Positions 20,729-29,779 of a stretch of 64,000 nucleotides of DNA are shown here, piece by piece (position 1 is the first letter of the stretch; each line of letters begins with the position of its first letter). The stretch spans positions 124,001-188,000 of the forward strand of contig CACWJY010000003.1 in assembly GCA_902761355.1 (NCBI GenBank). Direction: 5' to 3'. The position numbers were made by a program, and so were the translations under genes. This DNA is from Fibrobacter succinogenes. Its GTDB lineage: Bacteria; Fibrobacterota; Fibrobacteria; Fibrobacterales; Fibrobacteraceae. A model generated the notes under the pieces. The model was not told the origin of the DNA, did no database searches, and worked only from the letters and a program-made list of their open reading frames with translations.

Positions 20729-23700
20729 TTATTTAAGCTGAACCATTTGCAAGTTGCTACCGATACGTACCAAGTAGTTTCCTGCACGTTCGACCATCAC
20801 GGCAAAATTCGCCGATTCAATCTGACCCTGTTTCACGATGCGGCCCTGCAGATCGAGCACCGCATAGGCAGCTCCCACACGGGCATTTACCACCTGGATT
20901 TCGCGACCGACCGTAGAAAGCGTAAATTGCGGAGCCACGTTCATGACCGGCAAAGCGTCGTTATCCTTGCTGGAACTAGACTTGGCACCTGAAGAACTGC
21001 TACTCGACGGTTTCGCCGACGAACTGCTGGAGTTCACGCCGCTGCTGGAAGAAGCCGCCTCGCTTGAGCTCGATTTTTCGGAACTAGACGAAATCTGCGA
21101 ACTGCTCGAAGCAACGCTAGAACTGCTCGGGATAGACTTCCATTGCGCCGATAAGACCAAATTCCCAGATGCCGTGGCAGGAATTTCTGTCACCAGCGCA
21201 TCACCATATTCCCAGCCCAAGAATGTTTGATCACTCAGAGAGGGTGTGGGCAAGGGCATCTCCTGTCCGGGCGTATAGAAAAGAACATAACCATACGGTT
21301 CCTGCGTTTTGGACACATATAACCAAGCAACATTGCGCGTTTCGCTGCCGGTCAATACGGGATATTCGTCGCCCTGAATCCAGTTCGCGCCATAAGCACT
21401 GCCCGCTATCTCATTACCGAGAGCATCCTTTTGCACATAGTCGTGCAACGCCTTTGTAACAGTTCCATCTTCAAACGCCGAAGCTTCGACCGGAGTCCCG
21501 ATGCTGTCGCGAGACAACGTTCCATCCAGATAGAAGTTGTTATCGAATGTCACTACCCAATCATCCAACTTTGAAGGCACACCGCTGATAATCGAGCCCT
21601 TGCTATGGTTATTAAGAACAAAGGATTGCTCGGGCCTGACTGGAGCCCTTGCATGAATACGTTGATCGGTTTCAACATAATAGCCCCCTATCAAGCCATT
21701 AACATAACAATCATGACAATCAAAGTCGGCAGCATTGTAGTTATTCACTATGAAAAAGTGCGTCGAAACTTCTCCAACAAGGCCTCCAACATATCCTCTG
21801 GTGGGGAATTGGGTTTCTTTTTCCTCATCGCCGACAAAGCGACCTTCATTGGAGTTCTGTATAAGGAACGTATAGTAGTCGGAGAGTCCCACAAGGCCTC
21901 CGGCCGCACCGTCACCTGCCCCAACATCGATGAGTCCACGATGGCTGCTATTTCTTATAATCAACAGATTGTGGGCTTCTGCAACCAATCCACCGACATG
22001 AGCATTCAAGTAACCACCGGGTACCACTATGGTTCCGTCAAAATGCGTATTCTCAATTTCTATACGGGCATAGGCATTGGAATGGCTGCCAATAATTCCA
22101 CCCACACTGACACTGAAATTCTGCGAAATGAAGGAATCCCGTACTTTCAAGTTATGGATAACGACTTTGGTTTCAGCATACTTATATGGTTGCCCCGTAA
22201 AGAACATTCCATCGGCATCTTCCATATAAAGCCCCGAAATCGTGTGACCCTGCCCATCAAAAAATCCGTTATATAGAACAATCTCCTTCCAGGGGATAAA
22301 ATCGTTTATCCTTGAACTATCGAGTGTACCATCTCGCATCAAGACATTCTCGTTGACCACGATATCCTTCGTAAGCTTGCCACAAACATTAGCCAGACGC
22401 TCATCCTCATTGTATTTTCCTGTGGTAAACGATCCGTCTACGAGTGCCGAAAATCCATAAAGTTCCGCGGCATTCGAAATGATGTAGCAGCTGTCCTCAG
22501 GATCTATCGCCGGTCTCTTGTATTCGTACCACTTCGCATAGAAATCCTTGTCGCCCTTGTCGCTCGTTGTAATAGAGTCGACAGGATCGCCCTCCAATTC
22601 CTCGTTGTCGTACCAGCCAAGAAACATGCTGCTGTCACGATAATATCTATCACGCAGATTGCTCCCAATACCTCCCAGATAGCAGGAAACATCGCCAGTC
22701 AGTATGAGTACATCTTGATAACTCTTGTTTGGATTGCCACAACCAATATAAGGCCCAGGCTCTTCCATCTTACCGCCATTGGGATGGTATGTCACCTTGT
22801 AACGGTCATACATCTTAGCCCAGTATTCAAGATCGCCCGTTGTCGTATTGGAAATTGCCGTATCGTTTTCTCCGCTGAATTCGGCATCCCTATACCAGCC
22901 GCCAAAAACTAGGTTTTCCTTGGACGTTCCCTTAGGAAGCATCGTAATAAGGCCGGCAACATAATTGTCAAGATATCTAGCCGTATCACTATCGAAAGTA
23001 TGGAATGTGACATTGTACCTAGCCGCAATGGAATTCTTGAGTGTTCCAGTAAAAATCGGATAGGGATCACGGCCGACATCCTGCCCCCAAATGGAGCCTT
23101 CTGCATTTTCTCTCAATAGAAATGTCAACGCACCATTAAACAATGCAGCCGTATCCACCAATGTTCCATAATCGATATTTTTAGAGGAACTCAGCTTTAT
23201 CGCATAACTGTTGATGACCTCGATGGATTCATTACTACTCCCTGTATAACCCAGCAATCTGGAATAATAGTCATTCCCATTATCTACAAGGTTTGCTACA
23301 CTATAGCAGTTTGTCAAGGTCAATGACGCATTGCCACTTACATAACCCACGACACCTGCGATATAGGGATTGCTTTTCGTGGACTTGATAGTGGAGAATG
23401 TATAGAAATTGGTTATCTGGGTCTTTCCAGGCCCGTAGACAGAATTTACAAGAACGCCAAGATAATTCGTCGATGAAAAGTACGAATCAAGTATTCCCAG
23501 ATCCCGGACAACGACAACGGAATTCTCCGGAGATGTGATCGACTCAAAAAGACCCGCACTGTCAGGTGAATACAGCCCCGAAATCGTATGACCATTCCCG
23601 TCGAATTTTCCCGCAAAGTCAACCATCGGTTTCCATACGGCTAAGGTCTCGGCGCTGTCACTATTGAGCAGGTCCCACTTATTCAGGACGTTTTTGTTTA

Positions 23701-23926
23701 CAACGATATCCTTCGTGAGTTCACCGCAGGCAGAAGTATTTGCCGCGGTAGAATCGTGTCCGTTTACAATTTCGGCGAATCCGTAAAGTTCCTCTGCGGT
23801 TGAAATCTGGTAGCATCCGCCAGAAAGCTCAGGAACCTTGGAGGTGATTTCCTTGGCAGAAACCACTGTAGCACCTGCAATAAAGGCAAGCGCCATAATA
23901 GCAAAAGAAAAAGGCCCTAATTTCAT
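20729..23926 (-). CDS. Large secreted surface protein with InlB-type repeats and FCB-type C-terminal sorting domain
   Basis: 1065 aa. Signal peptide (residues 1-24, ending VVSAKE). Two homologous halves each begin with CY.IS.AEELYGFA and a GELTKDIVVN..FDGNGHTISGLY block, with GLUG-like turns (GGVVGYVSG, GGIIGSHS, GGLVGLS). InlB/Listeria-Bacteroides repeats follow each half (FGGWYRDAEFSG, FLGWYDNEEL). A poly-Ser linker (about 935-990) leads to a final domain with VLDLQGRIVKQG, the sorting domain style of type IX secretion in this phylum. Likely an exported adhesin or cell-surface scaffold; no catalytic motif seen. Confidence 0.8.
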   Translation of the reverse strand: MKLGPFSFAIMALAFIAGATVVSAKEITSKVPELSGGCYQISTAEELYGFAEIVNGHDSTAANTSACGELTKDIVVNKNVLNKWDLLNSDSAETLAVWKPMVDFAGKFDGNGHTISGLYSPDSAGLFESITSPENSVVVVRDLGILDSYFSSTNYLGVLVNSVYGPGKTQITNFYTFSTIKSTKSNPYIAGVVGYVSGNASLTLTNCYSVANLVDNGNDYYSRLLGYTGSSNESIEVINSYAIKLSSSKNIDYGTLVDTAALFNGALTFLLRENAEGSIWGQDVGRDPYPIFTGTLKNSIAARYNVTFHTFDSDTARYLDNYVAGLITMLPKGTSKENLVFGGWYRDAEFSGENDTAISNTTTGDLEYWAKMYDRYKVTYHPNGGKMEEPGPYIGCGNPNKSYQDVLILTGDVSCYLGGIGSNLRDRYYRDSSMFLGWYDNEELEGDPVDSITTSDKGDKDFYAKWYEYKRPAIDPEDSCYIISNAAELYGFSALVDGSFTTGKYNEDERLANVCGKLTKDIVVNENVLMRDGTLDSSRINDFIPWKEIVLYNGFFDGQGHTISGLYMEDADGMFFTGQPYKYAETKVVIHNLKVRDSFISQNFSVSVGGIIGSHSNAYARIEIENTHFDGTIVVPGGYLNAHVGGLVAEAHNLLIIRNSSHRGLIDVGAGDGAAGGLVGLSDYYTFLIQNSNEGRFVGDEEKETQFPTRGYVGGLVGEVSTHFFIVNNYNAADFDCHDCYVNGLIGGYYVETDQRIHARAPVRPEQSFVLNNHSKGSIISGVPSKLDDWVVTFDNNFYLDGTLSRDSIGTPVEASAFEDGTVTKALHDYVQKDALGNEIAGSAYGANWIQGDEYPVLTGSETRNVAWLYVSKTQEPYGYVLFYTPGQEMPLPTPSLSDQTFLGWEYGDALVTEIPATASGNLVLSAQWKSIPSSSSVASSSSQISSSSEKSSSSEAASSSSGVNSSSSSAKPSSSSSSGAKSSSSKDNDALPVMNVAPQFTLSTVGREIQVVNARVGAAYAVLDLQGRIVKQGQIESANFAVMVERAGNYLVRIGSNLQMVQLK

Positions 23927-23988
23927 GATTTGTGTTCCTCTCCTGAAAAATTCTTCGCCTGATAAAAATAATAACTATTTTTCAGCAC

Positions 23989-24480
23989 ATGCCAACCCGT
24001 ACCCATGTAACGCACGAATTTCCGGCCCTATACGACCGCGAATCCCGCGTGCTGTTGCTCGGCTCCATCCCCTCGCCCAAGTCGCGCGAAATGGCATTCT
24101 ACTACGGGCACCCGCAAAATAGGTTCTGGAAGGTGATGGCGGTTGTGCTAGGCGAAGAAATTCCCGAGACCATCGCGCAAAAGAAGGCCATGCTCAAAAA
24201 GCATCACGTGGCATTGTGGGACGTTCTCGACAGCTGCACTATTGTGGGCGCAAGCGATACCAGCATCGAAGATCCAATTGTGAACAACATAAAGGAGCTC
24301 GTGAAAAAGTCGAATGTCACGCGCATCTTTTGCACCGGCGCCACCGCCCACAAGCTGTACCAGAAACTCTGCGCCAAAGACGTCGGAATAGACGCCGTCA
24401 AACTCCCCTCCACCTCGCCCGCCAACTGCGCCGTATCGCTGGAGAAATTGGTTGAGGCCTACAAGATAATTTTGGAATAA
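23989..24480 (+). CDS. DNA-deoxyinosine glycosylase (UDG superfamily)
   Basis: 163 aa. The diagnostic LLLGSIPSPKSREMAFYYGHPQNRFWKVM stretch (about 21-49, first part of the active site) and the late STSPAN motif (residue 144 on) are both present. This family removes hypoxanthine, from adenine deamination, out of DNA for base-excision repair. Divergent from the surface-protein gene; the start is 62 bases from it. Confidence 0.85.
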   Translation: MPTRTHVTHEFPALYDRESRVLLLGSIPSPKSREMAFYYGHPQNRFWKVMAVVLGEEIPETIAQKKAMLKKHHVALWDVLDSCTIVGASDTSIEDPIVNNIKELVKKSNVTRIFCTGATAHKLYQKLCAKDVGIDAVKLPSTSPANCAVSLEKLVEAYKIILE

Positions 24481-24498
24481 AGCCCGCCACTAAAAACG

Positions 24499-24720
24499 TT
24501 AGCGGTTCCAACCGTTATGCCCTTCGCCATAATAGAGGGCGGCGTCTTCGGGTCCGAAGTCATCTACCTCGGAATCACGCGGCGAAAGCCACCCGCGCAT
24601 CTTGCGGATGCGAGCCTTGCGCTCTTCGGCAGCCTTGTCAGCGGTTGCACGGTTCGCAACAGGGGCTGCGGCAAGGTTCGTGCCACTTTCTTTGTGTTTT
24701 TCGTCAAGTGAATCGGCCAT
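24499..24720 (-). CDS. Small charged protein, unrecognised
   Basis: 73 aa, no membrane segment or signal peptide, rich in Ala, Glu, Arg and Asp. It contains KARIRKMRGWLSPRDSEVDDFG and ends in HNGWNR. No family recognised. The codon pattern (GC at third positions) fits the surrounding core genes, which supports it as coding. Only a weak ribosome binding site is visible. Confidence 0.5.
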   Translation of the reverse strand: MADSLDEKHKESGTNLAAAPVANRATADKAAEERKARIRKMRGWLSPRDSEVDDFGPEDAALYYGEGHNGWNR

Positions 24721-24769
24721 ACGCTAAAAAGATAGATTAAAATCCCCGAAAAAAGATTATTTTAAAAGC

Positions 24770-25873
24770 ATGAGCGCAAAAATTCAATACATTCCGTTTG
24801 CAATGACATTCGCCGTCGCTACGCTTGCCCAAGCAGCTTTTGCGCAAACGGCGTCCGACACCGTCTCGTTCGTGAACTTCGAGAACCGCGAAGTCGGCGT
24901 GTACGGCAATGCTGAGGCCAAAGAAGACTTCAAGCGCAACGATTACGACAAAAGCTGGTGGTACGCCATGGAAAAGAACAATGGCGAAAACTCCAAGATC
25001 GTGTACGACGGCGAGGAACACGGCAACGTACTGCAGCTCAAGTACCCCAAGGGCTGCGTAGGCCCGAACGACAACGACACGCCCGCCTGCGCCGGACAAA
25101 TCATCCAGCCGCTCGTGAAAACCGCCGACACCATGTGGAGCGCCTACGACATATTCTTCGAAGACGGATTCGAGTTCCAGCTGGGCGGCAAACTCCCCGG
25201 CCTATGCGGCGGCAAGTGCTACACCGGCAACGCCATGCCCGAAACCGGCGACGGCTGGAGCGCGCGCATTATGTGGCGCAAAGACGGCAACGCCGTGCAG
25301 CTCATCTACTTCATGGGGCAAGAATCCGTATACGGCGACGATTTCAAGTGGGACTTGAACGGCACCATCCCGCAAAAACAGTTCACCACCGGCACCTGGC
25401 ACCACATTGTAAACAAAGTAAGTATGAATACCATCGCCTCTCCCGGCAACGGCGACAAGAACGGCCGCGTGCAGACTTGGCTTGACGGCGAACTCGCATT
25501 GGATGTGGATACGCTCAGGCTCCGCGACTACGACACCGTGAAAGTTGACAAGTTCTACCTCTCCACATTCCACGGCGGAAGCAGCGCCGAATGGGCCCCC
25601 ACCCACGACTGCTTTATCCGCTACGACAACTTCACCGTATCAACGGATTCCATCGCGGTGACGGCCAATGCTTCGGACACTAGCGGCACCTGCGAAGGTG
25701 AAAATTGCGGGCAGGGCCCCGAACGGATTATGCCGCGGACACAGAACCGCGCCACGGTCGCCCCCGTTGAGACCTACCGAATCGACGGTACCTTTGTCGG
25801 CCGCAAAAACACCCTCCCCGACGCCGCCACGCACCAGCTCAAGAACGGGAAAAGAGTTAAGGTTGTGAGGTAG
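24770..25873 (+). CDS. Secreted polysaccharide-lyase-14-like protein with sorting tail
   Basis: 367 aa. Signal peptide to about residue 26 (AAFAQ). Residues 30-295 form a concanavalin-like lyase domain with GGKLPGLCGG, GWSARIMWR, GTWHHI, WLDGE and FHGGSSAEWAP, the pattern of PL14-type alginate/glucuronan lyases. The last 35 residues (TYRIDGTFVGRK..KVVR) look like a shortened FCB-type sorting domain. It should act outside the cell on uronic-acid glycans; specificity is inferred only. Confidence 0.65.
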   Translation: MSAKIQYIPFAMTFAVATLAQAAFAQTASDTVSFVNFENREVGVYGNAEAKEDFKRNDYDKSWWYAMEKNNGENSKIVYDGEEHGNVLQLKYPKGCVGPNDNDTPACAGQIIQPLVKTADTMWSAYDIFFEDGFEFQLGGKLPGLCGGKCYTGNAMPETGDGWSARIMWRKDGNAVQLIYFMGQESVYGDDFKWDLNGTIPQKQFTTGTWHHIVNKVSMNTIASPGNGDKNGRVQTWLDGELALDVDTLRLRDYDTVKVDKFYLSTFHGGSSAEWAPTHDCFIRYDNFTVSTDSIAVTANASDTSGTCEGENCGQGPERIMPRTQNRATVAPVETYRIDGTFVGRKNTLPDAATHQLKNGKRVKVVR

Positions 25874-26396
25874 GGGATTTTATCCTATCACCCAACTTAT
25901 TACCCAACTCATCACCCAATTGCTATCACGTTTCATTTGCGGACGAAATTTCGACCACAAAATAGAGGCTGTTATTGTATCATTTATTGTGTCATCCGCA
26001 CGGAATTTTGGGCCACTTTTTGGGCCACATTTTGGGCCACTTTTCTGTTTCACCGAACTTTTTACCGAACCTTTCGAGCCTAAGCTTTTTTCGTAGTATG
26101 TTTTATAGTTGCCTTTACAGTCGGCATTCCTTAATTTCAGGAAGAAATGACGAAATATTCAAATTATTTCGTATTTTCAATACATTTTGTATCGTTTTTG
26201 AGAAATAATTTGCAAATTTAAAGCACTAAATGAATGGCAACCCCTCCCCATTTTAACCCCGAATCAGGTCGTCAAAAATGAAATTATTATTGAATTTTAA
26301 TACATTTTGTATTGATTTTTGATAATATTTTCATAAAATTTATCTTTTTTCAATACTTTTTGCTATTTTTTGTACAGATAGCAAGAAAGGAACACC
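25874..26396. other. AT-rich intergenic region at the left edge of the defence island
   Basis: 523 bases without a credible gene. It holds two short tandem arrays (about 25885-25922, three copies of an ACCCAACT-like unit; 26006-26043, three copies of TTTTGGGCCAC at period 12) and two long imperfect direct copies centred on ATACATTTTGTAT. GC content drops sharply from the PL14 gene to this region, so it may mark the insertion edge of the island. Confidence 0.6.
26161..26340. repeat. Direct repeat with operator-like core upstream of the ATPase/TOPRIM pair
   Basis: Two blocks of about 55 bases, 120 bases apart, align well. Each contains ATACATTTTGTAT (26180-26192 and 26300-26312), an inverted repeat ATACA-TTT-TGTAT. 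A third, weaker copy (AATACTTTTTG) lies near 26353, between block 2 and the gene start at 26397. This looks like regulator binding or a duplicated promoter. Confidence 0.55.
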
Positions 26397-27743
26397 ATGT
26401 CAATCATACAGATACAGTCCATTACACTGAACAACTTCAAAAATGTGGCTCATGGCTCCATCGAGTTCAAAAACCACGTCCTTGGCGTGTATGGTCAAAA
26501 TGGTTCCGGCAAAACGGCGATTATCAATGCTCTTGAATTTTTGCAATGCCTTGCCAGGGGGGACTCCCTGAATCCGATTGCGGCCCACTATATCTTGCGT
26601 GGACAAAAATCATCTGAATGCACTTTCTTGTTCAATGTTTATGAAAATGATGAAATAGTCAAAACATTGAGCTACACTTTTTCCGTAGAACTGAGTCAAG
26701 AAAGCGGCTTGCAGGTTGTAGCCGAACAGCTAGTCGAAAAGGTTACCGACAAAAAGCAGACCACTCTCGTCAAGTATGAAAAGAACAACGAAACGCTGTG
26801 GCTGACTCCGGCCGCCGACTGGAAGGCAATTACATCCAATAAGGATTACGCCATCAAGCTCGGCGTTCTTCGTGAAATCGCTAGCAAGGAAAGACGCTCG
26901 TTTATTTTTTCGAATGACTTTTCCAAAATTGTCAAAGAATCTCAACTTGTCGATGTTGAAAGAATCAACACAATTGAGCTACTGAAACATTTTGCTAAAG
27001 AAAATCTTTTTGTCATCAGGAACAATGGCAACGGACCATTCAATCTTGATTTTTCGTTCCCGTTCAATTTTAAGCACAAGGAAAAAGAAAATCTTTCATA
27101 CGGAACAATCCAATTGTCTCTGACAAGCCCGACGATTACCGACAAGTCGATATTCAACATCATCAACAATACCTTCACTGAGTTAAATATCGTCCTTCAA
27201 GAAATTGTCCCTGGATTGAAGGTTGTTGTGCAAAACGAAGGGCCGCAGCAAACTTCCGATGGCAAGGATGGAGTCCGTTTTGAACTGCTCTCCCAAAGGG
27301 ATGACAATCCCGCCATTCCGCTCTTGTTTGAATCCGAGGGCATCAAGAAGATTATCTCTATCCTTAGCCTGCTCATCTCGGTTTATAACAATCCCTCGAC
27401 GTTCCTTGCCGTTGATGAACTGGATGCAGGCGTTTTCGAATTCCTGCTGGGAGAAATTCTTGAGATTATCGAGGAGAAGGCGAATGGCAAGCTGCTGTTC
27501 ACCTCGCACAATCTACGCCCCCTAGAAATGATCAAGAAGGAATCCCTGATTTTCACGACGACGAACCCCGAAAATCGCTACACGCGACTTTCCGGATTGC
27601 AGACGAACAACAACCCGCGCAGCGTTTACCTGAGAAGTATCAGCCTCGGTGGGCAAAAGGACCCCATATACCAAGAAACTAACCATTTCAAGATTGCCAG
27701 AGCATTCAGAAAGGCGGGAAAAATCGTCAATGGGAAAAACTAA
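26397..27743 (+). CDS. AAA/ABC-type ATPase of an abortive-infection pair (AbiL/PARIS-like)
   Basis: 448 aa. SMC/RecF-like opening IQSITLNNFKNVAHG, Walker A GQNGSGKT (33-40), signature-like ESEGIKKI (312-319), Walker B FLAVDELDAGVFE with Asp340-Glu341, and a switch SHNL. Size and plan fit the AAA_15/OLD-type ATPase that in AbiL and PARIS holds a nuclease-like partner until a phage trigger is sensed. The next gene overlaps by 14 bases and is such a partner. Ribosome site AAAGGAA before the ATG. Family level is sure; the exact system name is inference. Confidence 0.8.
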   Translation: MSIIQIQSITLNNFKNVAHGSIEFKNHVLGVYGQNGSGKTAIINALEFLQCLARGDSLNPIAAHYILRGQKSSECTFLFNVYENDEIVKTLSYTFSVELSQESGLQVVAEQLVEKVTDKKQTTLVKYEKNNETLWLTPAADWKAITSNKDYAIKLGVLREIASKERRSFIFSNDFSKIVKESQLVDVERINTIELLKHFAKENLFVIRNNGNGPFNLDFSFPFNFKHKEKENLSYGTIQLSLTSPTITDKSIFNIINNTFTELNIVLQEIVPGLKVVVQNEGPQQTSDGKDGVRFELLSQRDDNPAIPLLFESEGIKKIISILSLLISVYNNPSTFLAVDELDAGVFEFLLGEILEIIEEKANGKLLFTSHNLRPLEMIKKESLIFTTTNPENRYTRLSGLQTNNNPRSVYLRSISLGGQKDPIYQETNHFKIARAFRKAGKIVNGKN

Positions 27744-28413
27744 GAAAGTCATCTTGTTCATTGTCGAGGGGATTACCGACAAGACCGCCTTGGGCACAGT
27801 CCTTGACGCTATTCTCAGTAATGAAAAGATTCACTTCGCCATCACCGAAGGCGATATCACGACAAAGGACGATGTCAACGCGTCCAACGTGATTCGCCGC
27901 ATCAACGAAATCGTGAAGTTCACACAAGAAAGGTATCATTTCAAAGCATCCGACTTGTTGGAAATTGTTCACTTAATTGATACCGATGGCGCATTTATTC
28001 CCGATACCGCAGTCATCGACAATCCCAACATAGAGCACGTCCAATACACATTGCAGAACATTCAAGCCAGCAAAGCTAAGAAAATTGTTGAGCGCAACCA
28101 AAAGAAGCTTGGGCTTGTAAAACTTCTCAGAGGCAAGACGGAAATCAACAAGAAACCATACAAGATGTTCTATTTCTCGCGAAACCAAGAACATGTTTTG
28201 CATAACGAAGCCAGGGAATTAACCACTAGCGAAAAGAATACGTTGGCCGACCAATTCGATGACCTGTATGGTGACGCTTCCGAAGCATTTCTAGAGTTTA
28301 TCAAGTCTAAGGATTTCGCTGTGCCGGGCGATTACGCCGCAACATGGAATTTCATTGAAAGCGGATTACATTCCCTAGAAAGGTGGAGTAACTTCCATTT
28401 GTATTTTAATTAG
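27730..28413 (+). CDS. TOPRIM-like partner protein of the abortive-infection pair (AbiLii/RloB-like)
   Basis: 227 aa from the ATG at 27730, inside the end of the ATPase gene. TOPRIM-like motifs are ILFIVEGITDK with Glu13 and HLIDTDGAF with Asp84 and Asp86. It also resembles the AbiLii/RloB/DUF4435 style of partner. Predicted effector nuclease released or activated by the ATPase. It ends 8 bases inside the 3' end of mcrC on the other strand. Confidence 0.7.
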   Translation: MGKTKKVILFIVEGITDKTALGTVLDAILSNEKIHFAITEGDITTKDDVNASNVIRRINEIVKFTQERYHFKASDLLEIVHLIDTDGAFIPDTAVIDNPNIEHVQYTLQNIQASKAKKIVERNQKKLGLVKLLRGKTEINKKPYKMFYFSRNQEHVLHNEARELTTSEKNTLADQFDDLYGDASEAFLEFIKSKDFAVPGDYAATWNFIESGLHSLERWSNFHLYFN

Positions 28414-29779
28414 CCAACGACCCGTTGGCTTTTTGGGGCAAAGGAATCGCTATTTTATAAAATCCTTCGAAAGCCTTTATTTCGTCGCATTGGCTAACGA
28501 TAGATGCGTTTTTGTCAAATTCATATTTGCAGGAGCAAGCATTTTCAGCGACAACTCCTGACAATTCCCCATTGTCATTTTCTTCCACCTGTACAACAGG
28601 GTAAACAATCACACAATCCGGCAATAATTTGCCTTTCTTATCAGCGATGTTCGCATTCCATTTTAAAGCCTTGAGAATTTTCTTATCCCTTGCATAACCG
28701 CTGATTTCTCTTACATCTGCAGTTATACCTATATCACCTTTTTCATAACGCGGTTTATACTTCGCATCAATAACAATCTGTTCATTGACATCAATATAAT
28801 CTACCTGCGTCTTGTGCGATCCCTTTACTTGGAAATGGATCTGGTCACCATACGCCTTGCGGAGCAAACTCAGCACATACATTTCATAGAGGCGCGGCAT
28901 ATCGATGCAGAACGGGCGCACTTCTTGCGTTTCATCAGAGGCTTTGTCTATGGAATAGTCAAAATGCCGAAGAATCAGTTTTGCAACCTTGATTGCTGCT
29001 TCGTAATGGCGGAATATCTTGCCGGCATTGACCTTTGTTACTTGGGCAATCGTCACATCCTCGGAAACATTCTCGAAAGCAGAGCCAATAACCGATAACA
29101 GCGGCGTCAGTTCTTGAAGATGACTTTTGAAACTATCATATTGATTTATAAACCGCACAGAGAACGACAAAGCCTTTTTGAGAATCCTGTTCTCTGGAAT
29201 ATCTTCCGTAAATTCCTGGAACCGACAAAAAACTCGATCTTCACGCTTCGTGAAAACATTTTTCGTCAAATGCCTTTGCAATAGGATTCGCCCACGGATT
29301 TTGGACTGCAAGTTTTCTTCCCGAACGACATAGCCCTTCTTGAGTCCCTTTGAAACAAGATGCTTAAGCAAGGATATGTAATGCAGAATAAGAAGCGGCG
29401 TGATTACATTATCCAGAGCATTCGTCTTAATTGCAGGCTTTTCAAAATCAATGTAGTAGTAATTGGAGAAATACTCGGCCTCATTTTCGGAATTCATCTC
29501 CAACGCCGTCATGAACAGCTTAACGTAATCAACTTCCACTTTGGGCCTTACGACAAAAGCACACTTGTCTTTTATAAACCAAGAGGCGCCAATGTAGTAA
29601 TGGGCTTTGGGATACTCTCCGTCTTTGATGATGCCGAGATATTTAACATCCCTAACCGAAGCAACATCCTGCGGTTTTGAATGCAATTTCGGACACCCAT
29701 CCAATGAAGCAAAATCATTGAACTCTTTTTGTTCAGCCTCACAAAGGCATTCATGCTCTTTGAAAGTAAATATCGACAT
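28406..29779 (-). CDS. mcrC: McrC, nuclease subunit of a type IV McrBC restriction system
   Basis: 457 aa. The N-terminal half is the McrC beta/alpha region that contacts McrB; the C-terminal half has a PD-(D/E)xK nuclease core: DYIDVNEQIVIDAKYK with Asp338 and Lys340, upstream DMPRLYEMYVLSLLRKAYG. It cuts modified DNA when McrB loops and translocates. The start ATG overlaps the mcrB stop (TAATG). Confidence 0.93.
   Translation of the reverse strand: MSIFTFKEHECLCEAEQKEFNDFASLDGCPKLHSKPQDVASVRDVKYLGIIKDGEYPKAHYYIGASWFIKDKCAFVVRPKVEVDYVKLFMTALEMNSENEAEYFSNYYYIDFEKPAIKTNALDNVITPLLILHYISLLKHLVSKGLKKGYVVREENLQSKIRGRILLQRHLTKNVFTKREDRVFCRFQEFTEDIPENRILKKALSFSVRFINQYDSFKSHLQELTPLLSVIGSAFENVSEDVTIAQVTKVNAGKIFRHYEAAIKVAKLILRHFDYSIDKASDETQEVRPFCIDMPRLYEMYVLSLLRKAYGDQIHFQVKGSHKTQVDYIDVNEQIVIDAKYKPRYEKGDIGITADVREISGYARDKKILKALKWNANIADKKGKLLPDCVIVYPVVQVEENDNGELSGVVAENACSCKYEFDKNASIVSQCDEIKAFEGFYKIAIPLPQKANGSLAN

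Noticed and set aside
25885..26043. CRISPR array
   Set aside because: Repeat units are 8-12 bases, without spacers of regular size, and no cas genes are present.
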